DNA of 64,000 bases from Candidatus Manganitrophaceae bacterium. Its GTDB lineage: Bacteria; Nitrospirota; Nitrospiria; SBBL01; Manganitrophaceae. Location of the stretch: contig JACQEZ010000019.1 in assembly GCA_016200325.1 (NCBI GenBank), forward strand, positions 1-64,000. Direction: 5' to 3'. The notes under the pieces are model-generated. The model was not told the origin of the DNA, did not search any database, and saw nothing but the letters and a program-made list of their open reading frames with translations. Of the stretch, positions 33,296 to 41,198 are shown one piece after another (the first letter of the stretch is position 1; every line of letters starts with the position of its first letter). A program made the position numbers and the translations under genes.

Positions 33296-35014
33296 TTATT
33301 TCAAGGAGGGAGTATTTTCGCCCGACCGCTTGGCGAGGAGGAGATGGGTCTCCGTTCCGAAGAGGCCGTCTTCTTCCAGCCCCTCTTTCTGCTGAAAGAA
33401 GCGGAGGGCGCGCGCGGTCTGCGGTCCCCAGAGCCCGTCGGTCGGTCCGACATAAAGCCCTTCTTTCAGCAACACTTCTTGGATCTTCTGAACGGCCGGA
33501 TCGGGCCCGCTTCGGCGGAAGGGAAGCGCCAGCCCCGCCAGCCCGCGCCAGAGGACGATCCCGCTCCCCTTCCAGGCGGCGGTCAGCTCCCGGAGGGGAA
33601 CCCGCTTTCTTCCTTCTAATGGATCGAAGATCAGCGCCTCCTCCCCTTCGAGCTTGATGAGGACCTGATAGTGAAGCCCCGCCTCCTCCCGGAAAGAATA
33701 GAGAAGCGGCGAGTTAAAAGCGAGGACCTTTCGGAGGTTGAGCGGAAGGGGGGTCGCCTCGATGTTTTTCTCCCGGAGCCACCCCAGCACCTCCCCCATG
33801 TTTTTCTCCCGCCATCCCTCCTGCGGGGAGAGGGGGCTCAAGAGGTTCGCCAGGGTCAGATACGCTCCCTTCTCGGTTTGGGCCACAGTGTCGACCCGGA
33901 AAATCCCGTCGGGATCGAAGAGCGGTTTCTCGGGCACGCTTCCGACGGGGGAAGCGGCCTGGGAAGAAAGCGCCGGGGCCCCACCGACTCTCTCTTTCAA
34001 ATCGATCGTCTCGGTCAATGTTTTGGATGCGGCCACCTCGGAGAGAGTCTTCTCCTGAACGGTTCCGATGCGGGCCGGCCCGCGCGGGAAGAGGCCTCCA
34101 TTCCACAAGAACACCCACAGCAAAACGGGGACGGCGACCGCGAGCCCCCAGGCGAGCGACGCGATCCGGCGCGCCCGCTGTACCGGGAGGCGGGAGCCGT
34201 GCGATGCGTCGGCCTTTTTCAGCTCCTCGACCGCTTGCTGGACGACCGACTCGGAAATAGAGGTCGTGTTAGCGACATAGGCCGCGAGAAGCGCTTGGTC
34301 GGCGGCGATGTTGATCAGCCGCGGGAAGCCGTTGCTGAAGGCGAAGATCCGGTCGATCGCCTTCGGCGCGAAGGAGATCTTCTCTTTTCCGCCGGCGACC
34401 TCGATGCGGGAGTCGATATAAGCGGCGATCTCCTCCCGATCAAGCGGCTCGACCTCATAGAGAATCGAAATCCGCTGGCGGAGCTGACGCAATTCGTGCT
34501 TGGCCAACGTCTCTTTTAACTCCGGCTGGCCGATCAATAAAATCTGGATCAACTTCGATTGGTCGGTCTCTAAATTGGAGAGAAGCCGGATCTCCTCCAG
34601 ACATTCGGTTGTCAACAGTTGCGCCTCGTCGATGATGAGGAGCGCGTTTCCCCCCTGCGCCAAGAGATCGAGGAGAAAGCGGTTGAGCTCATCGAGGAGC
34701 GCTTTTTTGGTCTGGCCCTCCCCTTTGAGCCCGAAGTCTTGGTTGATGCTCTGGAGGAGCTCCAGCTGGGTCAATTGGGGGTTGAAGAGCAGGGCCGTGC
34801 GGATGGACGGATCGAGCTTGGAGAGGAGGAGCCGGCAGAGGGTTGTCTTCCCGGTGCCGACCTCGCCGGTGATGACGATGAAGCCCTTCCGCTCCTTCAG
34901 CCCATAGAGGATGTGGGAGAAAGCCTCCTGGTGTTTTTTGCTGGAGAAAAAAAATCGCGGGTCGGGCGCAAGCTTGAACGGCGGTTCTTTAAACCCAAAA
35001 AAGGAGAGATACAT
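33296..35014 (-). CDS. gspA: ExeA/GspA-type AAA+ ATPase with peptidoglycan-binding domain
   Basis: A 572-residue protein. The N-terminal AAA domain (~1-265) has MYLSFFGFKEPPFKLAPDPR, Walker A GEVGTGKTTLCRLLL near residue 50 and Walker B ALLIIDEAQLL. A membrane helix follows (IASLAWGLAVAVPVLLWVFL, ~285-305), then a C39-like peptidase fold (~395-490, HYQVLIKLEGEEALIFDPLE). The C-terminus is a PG_binding_1 domain (VQKIQEVLLKEGLYVGPTDG). This is the full ExeA/GspA architecture, which helps the secretin cross or remodel peptidoglycan. The usual partner GspB is not present next to it; the upstream gene encodes a TPR/DUF11 envelope protein 20 bases away. Nearness to the gsp operon (15 kb) fits a T2SS role. 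Confidence 0.88.
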   Translation of the reverse strand: MYLSFFGFKEPPFKLAPDPRFFFSSKKHQEAFSHILYGLKERKGFIVITGEVGTGKTTLCRLLLSKLDPSIRTALLFNPQLTQLELLQSINQDFGLKGEGQTKKALLDELNRFLLDLLAQGGNALLIIDEAQLLTTECLEEIRLLSNLETDQSKLIQILLIGQPELKETLAKHELRQLRQRISILYEVEPLDREEIAAYIDSRIEVAGGKEKISFAPKAIDRIFAFSNGFPRLINIAADQALLAAYVANTTSISESVVQQAVEELKKADASHGSRLPVQRARRIASLAWGLAVAVPVLLWVFLWNGGLFPRGPARIGTVQEKTLSEVAASKTLTETIDLKERVGGAPALSSQAASPVGSVPEKPLFDPDGIFRVDTVAQTEKGAYLTLANLLSPLSPQEGWREKNMGEVLGWLREKNIEATPLPLNLRKVLAFNSPLLYSFREEAGLHYQVLIKLEGEEALIFDPLEGRKRVPLRELTAAWKGSGIVLWRGLAGLALPFRRSGPDPAVQKIQEVLLKEGLYVGPTDGLWGPQTARALRFFQQKEGLEEDGLFGTETHLLLAKRSGENTPSLK

Positions 35015-35033
35015 CGGCGGCCTTCACATCCTG

Positions 35034-37055
35034 TTAGGGATACCGGTTTCCATGAAGATCTTGGTATTGCGTCTCGGTCTGCTTTTGAACCACCGTTCCG
35101 GCCGAAAGCCCTTTTCGGATCCGGACGCTGACGGCGAAGGTCCGCTTCTGCTGCGGCCCGAGCTCGTTCATCTTCCAGACCCATCGCTTGCCGTCTTTTT
35201 CGGTCGGCTCGGGGTCGGCATGAACAAACTCCAGCTCCGGCGGGACGACCTCCGAGATGACGACATTGCGGGCCAGCCCCGATCCGGTGTTGGTCACCGT
35301 CGCCTGGTATGAAATCACCCCGCCCGGGATAGAGTCGCGCGACTGCATCTGCGTCTGAACCACCACCATCGGCAGGCTCAACAACAGCGCGCGGGAAGCG
35401 GTCACCGTCGCCTTGGCGTCCTGTTTCGACTGCGCCTCCAGCCGGACATCGAGCCGCTCCCCGTCCCGGCCGGCGGGGACCTTCACCCCGACCAAAATCG
35501 ACACGTTCTCGCGGGTGCCGAGCGGCGGCGTCTCCCCGATCTCCGGCTCGCCCGATTGGTAAAGGCCGTCTTGGTTTTTGTCGAAATAAAGGGTCAACCG
35601 ATCGGACGGAACCCCGGCCGCCTTCAGCGTAAACTGATCGGGACCGTTCCCCAAATTGGTCAAGGTAAAGGGGAAGAAGATCTGATCCCCCGAGACGACC
35701 CGCTGCTCCTCTTTCGCCCCCTCCAGCCGGAGCGAGGCGACCTGCCTCACGGAAGTCGGCGGCGAGAGGAACGGCACCTCTCCGCCGACCGAGGCGATGT
35801 AGACGCCGCGGTTGAGAATCTGCTGTCCGGCGGCGGTCTCATCCCCGACCTTGAATGCGACCTCGATCTTCTCGTTTCCTTTCGATTTGATCCCGGAGAG
35901 GTTCCAGTAGATCGCCCGGCCGGCCGACTCCACCCGTTCCGGCGCGGGGGAGGCGGAGAGAAACACCAGCGCGGGATGATACGCGTAGCGGACGCGGACG
36001 TCGCGCGCCTCGGCGCCGCCGTTATTGAGCAGCGTAATCGTGTAGCGGACCTCCTCGCCCGGCCGCGCATGTTCTTTATCGGTATGATACTCCCCGAGCA
36101 GCAGGGGGGCCGAGGCGACGACCGTTTTTCGGATCCATTGGAAACTGTTCCGATCGAACCGGGAAGCGACTTTGATCTCGAACGTCTTGTTCTGATTGTC
36201 AGTCATGTTCGGGGGGAGATGCACCTTCAAGCGCGCCCGGAACGATTGATCGGGCTGAAGCGCCGGGGTCGTCTGAATCGGCTCTCGGGTCCCTTCCTCG
36301 GCATAAAAGGTCGGGCGATACTCGATCGGAAAGGTCGAGTCGAGGGTGAATGAATCCTCCCCATTTCCCCGGTTGGCGATCACGATCGGAAACTCCACCT
36401 CCTCGCCGGGATAACCCCGCTTCTCATCCGCCGCCGGCTCGATTTTCAAATCAGCCACCTGAGGGATCACCAGCATGAACCCCTCCGCTTGTCTCGGCGC
36501 GGCCGAGCGGGAGGAAGGGATTCTTTCTTCCGACGGCTCTCCCTTCGCCACAACGGGCGGCTCCTTTTTGGAAGCGATCGCTTTCGAAGCGGCCGCCTTC
36601 GCCTCTCTCCTCTCTCTTTCCTTCTCCTTCTCTTTTTCCTTTTTCTCGGCCCGCGCCAGCGCCGCTTCTTTCGAAGCAAGAACCTTCGCGAGCTTCGGCC
36701 GGAGCGGACTCTCCGGAAAAGATTTCTCCAACGCGGCCGACATCCCGCGGCCCTTCTCCACCTGACCGGTCTCGGCATAGGCGCGGCCGAGCCAGAAGAG
36801 GGTCAAATCGCGCACCTTGCTGTCGGGATATTTTTGAAGGGCCTCCTCGAAGATCGGGATCGCCTTCTGCGGCTGATGCTTTTCCATCCAGTCGTGCCCT
36901 TCGAAGAAGCGGGCGCTGTCCTCCGTCTCCGCAGAGAAGACGGCGTGCGGAATCAAAAAGCCGGCGAGCAAAAGGAGAAAAAGGAGGGGGACAATCGACA
37001 AAAAGGACCTCGATCTTTTCCAAGGCAATCTGGATAAGAGATGAATGGCCTTCAC
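35034..37055 (-). CDS. Exported TPR and DUF11/CARDB-repeat envelope protein
   Basis: A 673-residue protein. A signal sequence or anchor (SIVPLLFLLLLAGFLIPHAV) is followed by two TPR-like units (EKHQPQKAIPIFEEALQKYP, FWLGRAYAETGQVEKGRGMS), a highly charged Lys/Glu/Arg helix (~125-160), and at least three Ig-like DUF11/CARDB repeats (FPIVIANRGNGEDSFTLDST; YTITLLNNGGAEARDVRVRY; YQATVTNTGSGLARNVVISE). The start is GTG at 37055: AAGGAG sits 9 bases upstream and the resulting N-terminus is a proper signal peptide. A longer frame upstream lacks these features. It is first in an operon with gspA (20 bases) and rhomboid, and may take the place of GspB as the GspA partner; that is inference. Confidence 0.85.
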   Translation of the reverse strand: MKAIHLLSRLPWKRSRSFLSIVPLLFLLLLAGFLIPHAVFSAETEDSARFFEGHDWMEKHQPQKAIPIFEEALQKYPDSKVRDLTLFWLGRAYAETGQVEKGRGMSAALEKSFPESPLRPKLAKVLASKEAALARAEKKEKEKEKERERREAKAAASKAIASKKEPPVVAKGEPSEERIPSSRSAAPRQAEGFMLVIPQVADLKIEPAADEKRGYPGEEVEFPIVIANRGNGEDSFTLDSTFPIEYRPTFYAEEGTREPIQTTPALQPDQSFRARLKVHLPPNMTDNQNKTFEIKVASRFDRNSFQWIRKTVVASAPLLLGEYHTDKEHARPGEEVRYTITLLNNGGAEARDVRVRYAYHPALVFLSASPAPERVESAGRAIYWNLSGIKSKGNEKIEVAFKVGDETAAGQQILNRGVYIASVGGEVPFLSPPTSVRQVASLRLEGAKEEQRVVSGDQIFFPFTLTNLGNGPDQFTLKAAGVPSDRLTLYFDKNQDGLYQSGEPEIGETPPLGTRENVSILVGVKVPAGRDGERLDVRLEAQSKQDAKATVTASRALLLSLPMVVVQTQMQSRDSIPGGVISYQATVTNTGSGLARNVVISEVVPPELEFVHADPEPTEKDGKRWVWKMNELGPQQKRTFAVSVRIRKGLSAGTVVQKQTETQYQDLHGNRYP

Positions 37056-37430
37056 CCGAGAGGCGCTCCTTATAAAGGATAGTGCAAAAAGGGATACAAT
37101 GAAGTGACGAAAAACGTATAAAATGTCGCACACATTCCAATTTTTGTCAAATGAACGCGCGGCGCGAAACGCTTACGAAACGCTTAAATGATCGATGATA
37201 AATGGATGAAGAACGAACGAGCGCAATCGGTCTGCGCATTGCGGAGGTCGGTCGTCTTTCAGATTGTTGCAGATTGTTGCGTCCTGGAGATGCAACGGCG
37301 GCGGCGGAGGGGCCGACCTCCCCACGACCTGAAGCAGGCCACTTCGGGAGACCGGTTCCGAGGTCTTCCCCTCTCCCTTGAACCTTTAAGGCAATCTTGC
37401 TAAGATGGGCTGCTTTTCTGTGAGGTCGAT
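37056..37430. other. Divergent intergenic region
   Basis: 375 bases between divergent genes. No gene is supported. It contains a GATTGTTGC tandem (about 37263-37281), a GC-rich GGCGGCGGCGG run near 37293, and the plus-strand promoter described separately. Confidence 0.5.
37378..37406 (+). promoter_or_regulatory. Candidate promoter of the ubiB-like operon
   Basis: TTGAAC (37378-37383), 17 bases, TAAGAT (37401-37406). The -10 matches 5 of 6 and the -35 matches 4 of 6. The predicted start site lies about 18 bases before the GTG at 37431, giving a short leader. Confidence 0.55.
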
Positions 37431-39155
37431 GTGACAATCAGAACAGAAACCGATCCGGCCGCCGGTCCGGCGCCTCTGTCGGAGGAGCCGCTCCCTTCCG
37501 GTTCCGATCCAGTAAACGTCCCGCCGACGCCGATTGCGGAGGAGCTCTACCTCCGGCGCCGGGCTTTCCGGATTCTCTGGCTCGCCTCCCGAATCTTCTT
37601 CAGCTATTTTTTCCACCGGCTCGCCGCCTCATTTGTTCCGCGGACGCAGGCGCTCGCCTGGCAGGAGGATCTCCACCGGAAAAACGCCGTTCGAATCAAA
37701 GAGGCGGCCCTCTCGCTGAAGGGGTTGCTGATTAAGGTCGGCCAGTTCATGAGCGCGCGGGTCGACCTTCTCCCCGACGCCTACACCCAGACCCTCTCGC
37801 TGCTGCAAGATCAAGTTCCGCCGGCGCCCTATCGGACGATCCGGGAGCGCTTCGTTCAAGAGTTCGGCGCCCCCCCCGAATCGCTCTTCGAGACGTTTAA
37901 CCCGGTCCCGCTCGCCTCGGCGTCGCTCGGGCAGGTGCATGAGGCGACGCTGCGCGAGGACGGCCGGCGGGTCGCGGTGAAGGTGCAATATCCGGAGATC
38001 GAGCAGATCGTCGAGACCGACCTCCGGGCGCTGCAGTGGATCGTCTGGGCGCTGCAGAAAGTGATGACGAACATCCGGTTCGATGTCCTCTACACCGAAT
38101 TCTCGAAGATCGTCCACAAAGAGCTCGACTACTTCGTCGAGGCCCGGCAGGCGGAGCTCTTTCATAAAAACTTCTCAGCCGACCCGCGGATCATCGTCCC
38201 GCCGGTGGTCTGGAAATACACCACCGGACGGATCCTGACGCTGGAGTTTGTCGAGGGGATCAAGATCAGCCGGATCGAAGAGATCCGCCGCGCCGGGATC
38301 GACAGCAAAGCGGTCGCGACCCTCCTGGTCGAATCGTACATGAAGCAGATCTTGCAGCACCGCTTCTTTCACGGCGATCCCCATCCGGGAAATCTGTTCG
38401 TCCGGCCGGGACCGCAGCTCGTCTTCGTCGATTTCGGACTGATGCAGCAGATCGATGCCGGCGTCCACCGGGGGATGGAGAAGATGATCATCGCGATCAT
38501 CGACCGGGACATCCCCGGGATCGCGCGGGCGCTGCTCGACCTCGGCTTCATCGCCCGGACCGAGCGGATGGACGACGTCGAAAATGTCGTCCGCTTCTTC
38601 ATGGACCGCTACCGGGACATCTCCCCGCGCGCCTTTAAGCGCATTACCCTGACACAGGTCGCACGGGACCTCGAGACCCTTTTCCATGTCTATCCGATGC
38701 TTCAGGTTCCGAACCACTTTATCCTCGTCGGACGGACCGCCGGCATGCTCAACGGCCTCTGCTCGCAGCTCGATCCCGACCTGAACATCATCGAAATCGC
38801 GGAGCCGTATGCGAAGAAGTTCGTCGGCATGCCGAATCTCACCGCCGAGCTCCTCTCGCGGGGGAAGGAGATCCTGATCGCCCTGATCGACCTCCCCGTC
38901 GCCCTTCGTGATTTTTTGGAGATGGGGAATACCGGACAGTTCCGGACCCGGATGAATTCGGAAGACCTCACCGGCATTTTGACCAAAATCTACAAGCTTG
39001 CTTATCGGACTGTCTTGGCCGGATTTATCGTGACAATGACCCTGCTTTATAGTAACCTGGTCCGCAGTTTTAACACCCCGGCCGGAATCATGTTAAGCAC
39101 GCTGATCGTCTTCCCGGCGCTCGCCCTGGTCTACTCTTTCCTCCGACGCCGATAG
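37431..39155 (+). CDS. ubiB: UbiB/ABC1 (AarF) atypical kinase-like protein
   Basis: A 574-residue member of the ABC1/UbiB/ADCK family, known to support quinone biosynthesis in bacteria. The hallmark KxGQ (LLIKVGQF, about residue 102), the Ala/Ser-rich loop in place of the glycine-rich loop (PLASASLGQVHEA, ~160), the VAIK-type lysine (RVAVKVQYP), the catalytic HGDPHPGN (~314-321) and DFG (VFVDFGLM, ~333) are all present. Two C-terminal membrane helices (TVLAGFIVTMTLLYSNLV; IMLSTLIVFPALALVYSFL) anchor it. The start is GTG at 37431 with GAGG 5 bases upstream. It is followed 49 bases later by the HEAT-repeat lipoprotein. No other ubi or men gene is in the window. Confidence 0.9.
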   Translation: MTIRTETDPAAGPAPLSEEPLPSGSDPVNVPPTPIAEELYLRRRAFRILWLASRIFFSYFFHRLAASFVPRTQALAWQEDLHRKNAVRIKEAALSLKGLLIKVGQFMSARVDLLPDAYTQTLSLLQDQVPPAPYRTIRERFVQEFGAPPESLFETFNPVPLASASLGQVHEATLREDGRRVAVKVQYPEIEQIVETDLRALQWIVWALQKVMTNIRFDVLYTEFSKIVHKELDYFVEARQAELFHKNFSADPRIIVPPVVWKYTTGRILTLEFVEGIKISRIEEIRRAGIDSKAVATLLVESYMKQILQHRFFHGDPHPGNLFVRPGPQLVFVDFGLMQQIDAGVHRGMEKMIIAIIDRDIPGIARALLDLGFIARTERMDDVENVVRFFMDRYRDISPRAFKRITLTQVARDLETLFHVYPMLQVPNHFILVGRTAGMLNGLCSQLDPDLNIIEIAEPYAKKFVGMPNLTAELLSRGKEILIALIDLPVALRDFLEMGNTGQFRTRMNSEDLTGILTKIYKLAYRTVLAGFIVTMTLLYSNLVRSFNTPAGIMLSTLIVFPALALVYSFLRRR

Positions 39156-39204
39156 CCGAATGAGAACAGTTTCCTTTCCCGAATTTTCGAAGGAGTTCAA
39201 TTTA

Positions 39205-40611
39205 ATGAAAAAAAGCACACGGCACCGGCTCGCATGGCTCGCCTCGCTCGCCTGGATCGCATCGACCGTCTGCGGCCTCGCCCTGATTCAGTTCGGCTGC
39301 AGCGGCTCGGCCGACCAAGAGATCGCCAAGGCCGAGGCGGCCTATGAGAAGAAAGATTTCAGCCAAGCGGTCGCTTTGAGCGAATCGGTCATTCATAAGC
39401 AGCCGACCTCCGTTCCGGCCCATCGTCTCAAAGTGCTCGCCTCGATGGCGCAGGGAGAGGTGGAAGGGGCGTTCAACGATTACGATCAGGTCGAGAAAAA
39501 ATATCCGAACCTCGCCCCGCCGCTCCTTCGGGAGATCAGCCTCGGAATCATCAAGAGCTCGCTGGCGCACGAGAACTACTTCATCCGGAGCGCCGCGGTC
39601 AAAGCGATCGGCGAGATCGGCGACCCGGCCGAAATCCCGATGATCGTGCCGGGGCTGAAAGACGGCGCCCCCTTTGTCCGCTTTTTTACGGTGGAAGCGC
39701 TCGGCCAACTCGGCGGGCCGGAGGCGCTCAAGCTCCTCCTGGCGGCCGGAAAAGACCCCGAAGGGATGGTTCGCGTCGCCGCCGTCAAGTCGCTCGACGA
39801 CATGGCCGAAGGGAAGAAGGTCCCCGCCGGGGTGGACATCAATAACCTTCTGGCCAGCTTCACCTCCGACAGCGAGCCGACCGTGAAGCTCTTCGCGCTC
39901 GCCGCCATGGCGAAAAACGGCGATGAGAAAGCCTTCGCGCAGGTGGTGGAGAGTGTCCCCAAGCTCGACGGACCGGCCCGTTCCGCCGGCGCCGCCGCCC
40001 TCGGCCGGACCAAGCGAAAAGAGGCGGTCCCGCTTCTGGCCAAGATGCTCGCCGACAAAGATGCCACGTTGCGGATGTATGCGGCCGAGGCGATGGGGGA
40101 GATCGTCACCCCCGAAGAATTCGATCCGCTTGCGAAGGCGACCGCGGATGCCGATACCGCCGTCCGCGGCGCCGCCGCCACCTCGCTCGGCAAGCTTGGC
40201 GATCCGAGAGCGGCTCCGATGCTGGAAAAGATGTTAAAGGACCCTGATGCGATCGTTCGCGTCTCCGCCGCAGAAGGGCTTCAGCGCCTTGGGAAAAATT
40301 CCCTTCCGGTGTATCAAGCCGCCCTCGGCGAGAGCGACTATGCGGTCCGCCATTTTACCGTCGGATCGCTCCGCAAAGTCGGCGGGAAAGAGGCCCTGCC
40401 GCTGCTGAAGAAAGCGATGGGAGATGATGCGCAGCGGGTTCGCATCGCGGTCGTCCGGGCGATCGGAGAGATCGGCGGACCGGAGGCCCTTTCGATTCTG
40501 AAGGAGGGGTTGAAAGACCCCGATGCGTCGGTTCGAACCTATGCCGCGGGAAGTGTGAACCGCCTTCTCCGGGAAGGGGAAGGAAAATTACCGAAGAAAG
40601 CCGGGGTGTAG
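39205..40611 (+). CDS. HEAT-repeat lipoprotein with TPR-like N-terminus
   Basis: A 468-residue protein. The lipoprotein signal ends in LIQFGC. A TPR-like helical pair (EIAKAEAAYEKKDFSQAVAL) is followed by a long array of ~31-residue HEAT/PBS-lyase-type repeats (NYFIRSAAVKAIGEIGDPAE; PFVRFFTVEALGQLGGPEAL; VRVSAAEGLQRLGKNSLPVY; VRIAVVRAIGEIGGPEALSI). Such solenoids are protein-binding scaffolds; no enzymatic motif is seen. ATG at 39205 is preferred to one at 39160 because AAGGAG lies 10 bases upstream and it opens the signal peptide. The stop is 3 bases before the next gene, so the two are co-transcribed and probably work together. Confidence 0.88.
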   Translation: MKKSTRHRLAWLASLAWIASTVCGLALIQFGCSGSADQEIAKAEAAYEKKDFSQAVALSESVIHKQPTSVPAHRLKVLASMAQGEVEGAFNDYDQVEKKYPNLAPPLLREISLGIIKSSLAHENYFIRSAAVKAIGEIGDPAEIPMIVPGLKDGAPFVRFFTVEALGQLGGPEALKLLLAAGKDPEGMVRVAAVKSLDDMAEGKKVPAGVDINNLLASFTSDSEPTVKLFALAAMAKNGDEKAFAQVVESVPKLDGPARSAGAAALGRTKRKEAVPLLAKMLADKDATLRMYAAEAMGEIVTPEEFDPLAKATADADTAVRGAAATSLGKLGDPRAAPMLEKMLKDPDAIVRVSAAEGLQRLGKNSLPVYQAALGESDYAVRHFTVGSLRKVGGKEALPLLKKAMGDDAQRVRIAVVRAIGEIGGPEALSILKEGLKDPDASVRTYAAGSVNRLLREGEGKLPKKAGV

Positions 40612-40614
40612 CCG

Positions 40615-41052
40615 ATGCTCCGAGCGATCTTCACCCTCTTTTTGTTGGCGGTCGCGTTTGGCGCAGGTTATTTTTACGGCACCGCCGGAACCAAAGAGGT
40701 CAAGAAGAGCTACTCGACTCTGAGAGAGGAGTTGTTCACAAAGACGCGGGGGCTCGAATCAGAGGTCTATTCGATGCGCGTCCGTCTGAACCTGATTGAG
40801 GCGCGCGAATTTTTGATGTCGGCGCGAAACGATCTCAAAGAGAAGAACTTCGGCGAGGCGGTGGCCCAGGCGGGAAAGGCCAAAGAGCGGATCACCAAAG
40901 CGATCTCGCTCGCCCCCGAGACGCAGAAGAAAAACCTCGCCCCGCTTCAAACTGAAATCGACTCCCTCCGGGAGTCGATCCAAAAACTCGACCCGAAGGC
41001 GGTCGGGCGGATCGACGCGCTGGCGAAAGAGTTGGAAAAGGTCGCGGGGTAG
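40615..41052 (+). CDS. Small membrane-anchored coiled-coil protein
   Basis: A 145-residue protein with one N-terminal membrane helix (AIFTLFLLAVAFGAGYFYG) and a charged, heptad-like helical body (KKSYSTLREELFTKTRGLES; EAVAQAGKAKERITKAISLA; LQTEIDSLRESIQKL). It is oriented with the body outside the cytoplasm by the positive-inside rule (MLR before the helix). It is coupled to the HEAT-repeat lipoprotein gene (3-base gap). Family unknown. No terminator hairpin is obvious in the 146 bases before the convergent DUF4091 gene. Confidence 0.85.
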   Translation: MLRAIFTLFLLAVAFGAGYFYGTAGTKEVKKSYSTLREELFTKTRGLESEVYSMRVRLNLIEAREFLMSARNDLKEKNFGEAVAQAGKAKERITKAISLAPETQKKNLAPLQTEIDSLRESIQKLDPKAVGRIDALAKELEKVAG

Positions 41053-41198
41053 CGATTCACCCGTTCACTCGATTGCCGAACCACTCAAATACCGTTCCTT
41101 CGTCTATTTCGGGTTTCCCCTAAAAACCTCCTCCGACCTCCTGAACGCGCTTATCGAAAGATCCGATCTCCTTCCCTCTCATCTCAAAAAGGCGCCCC

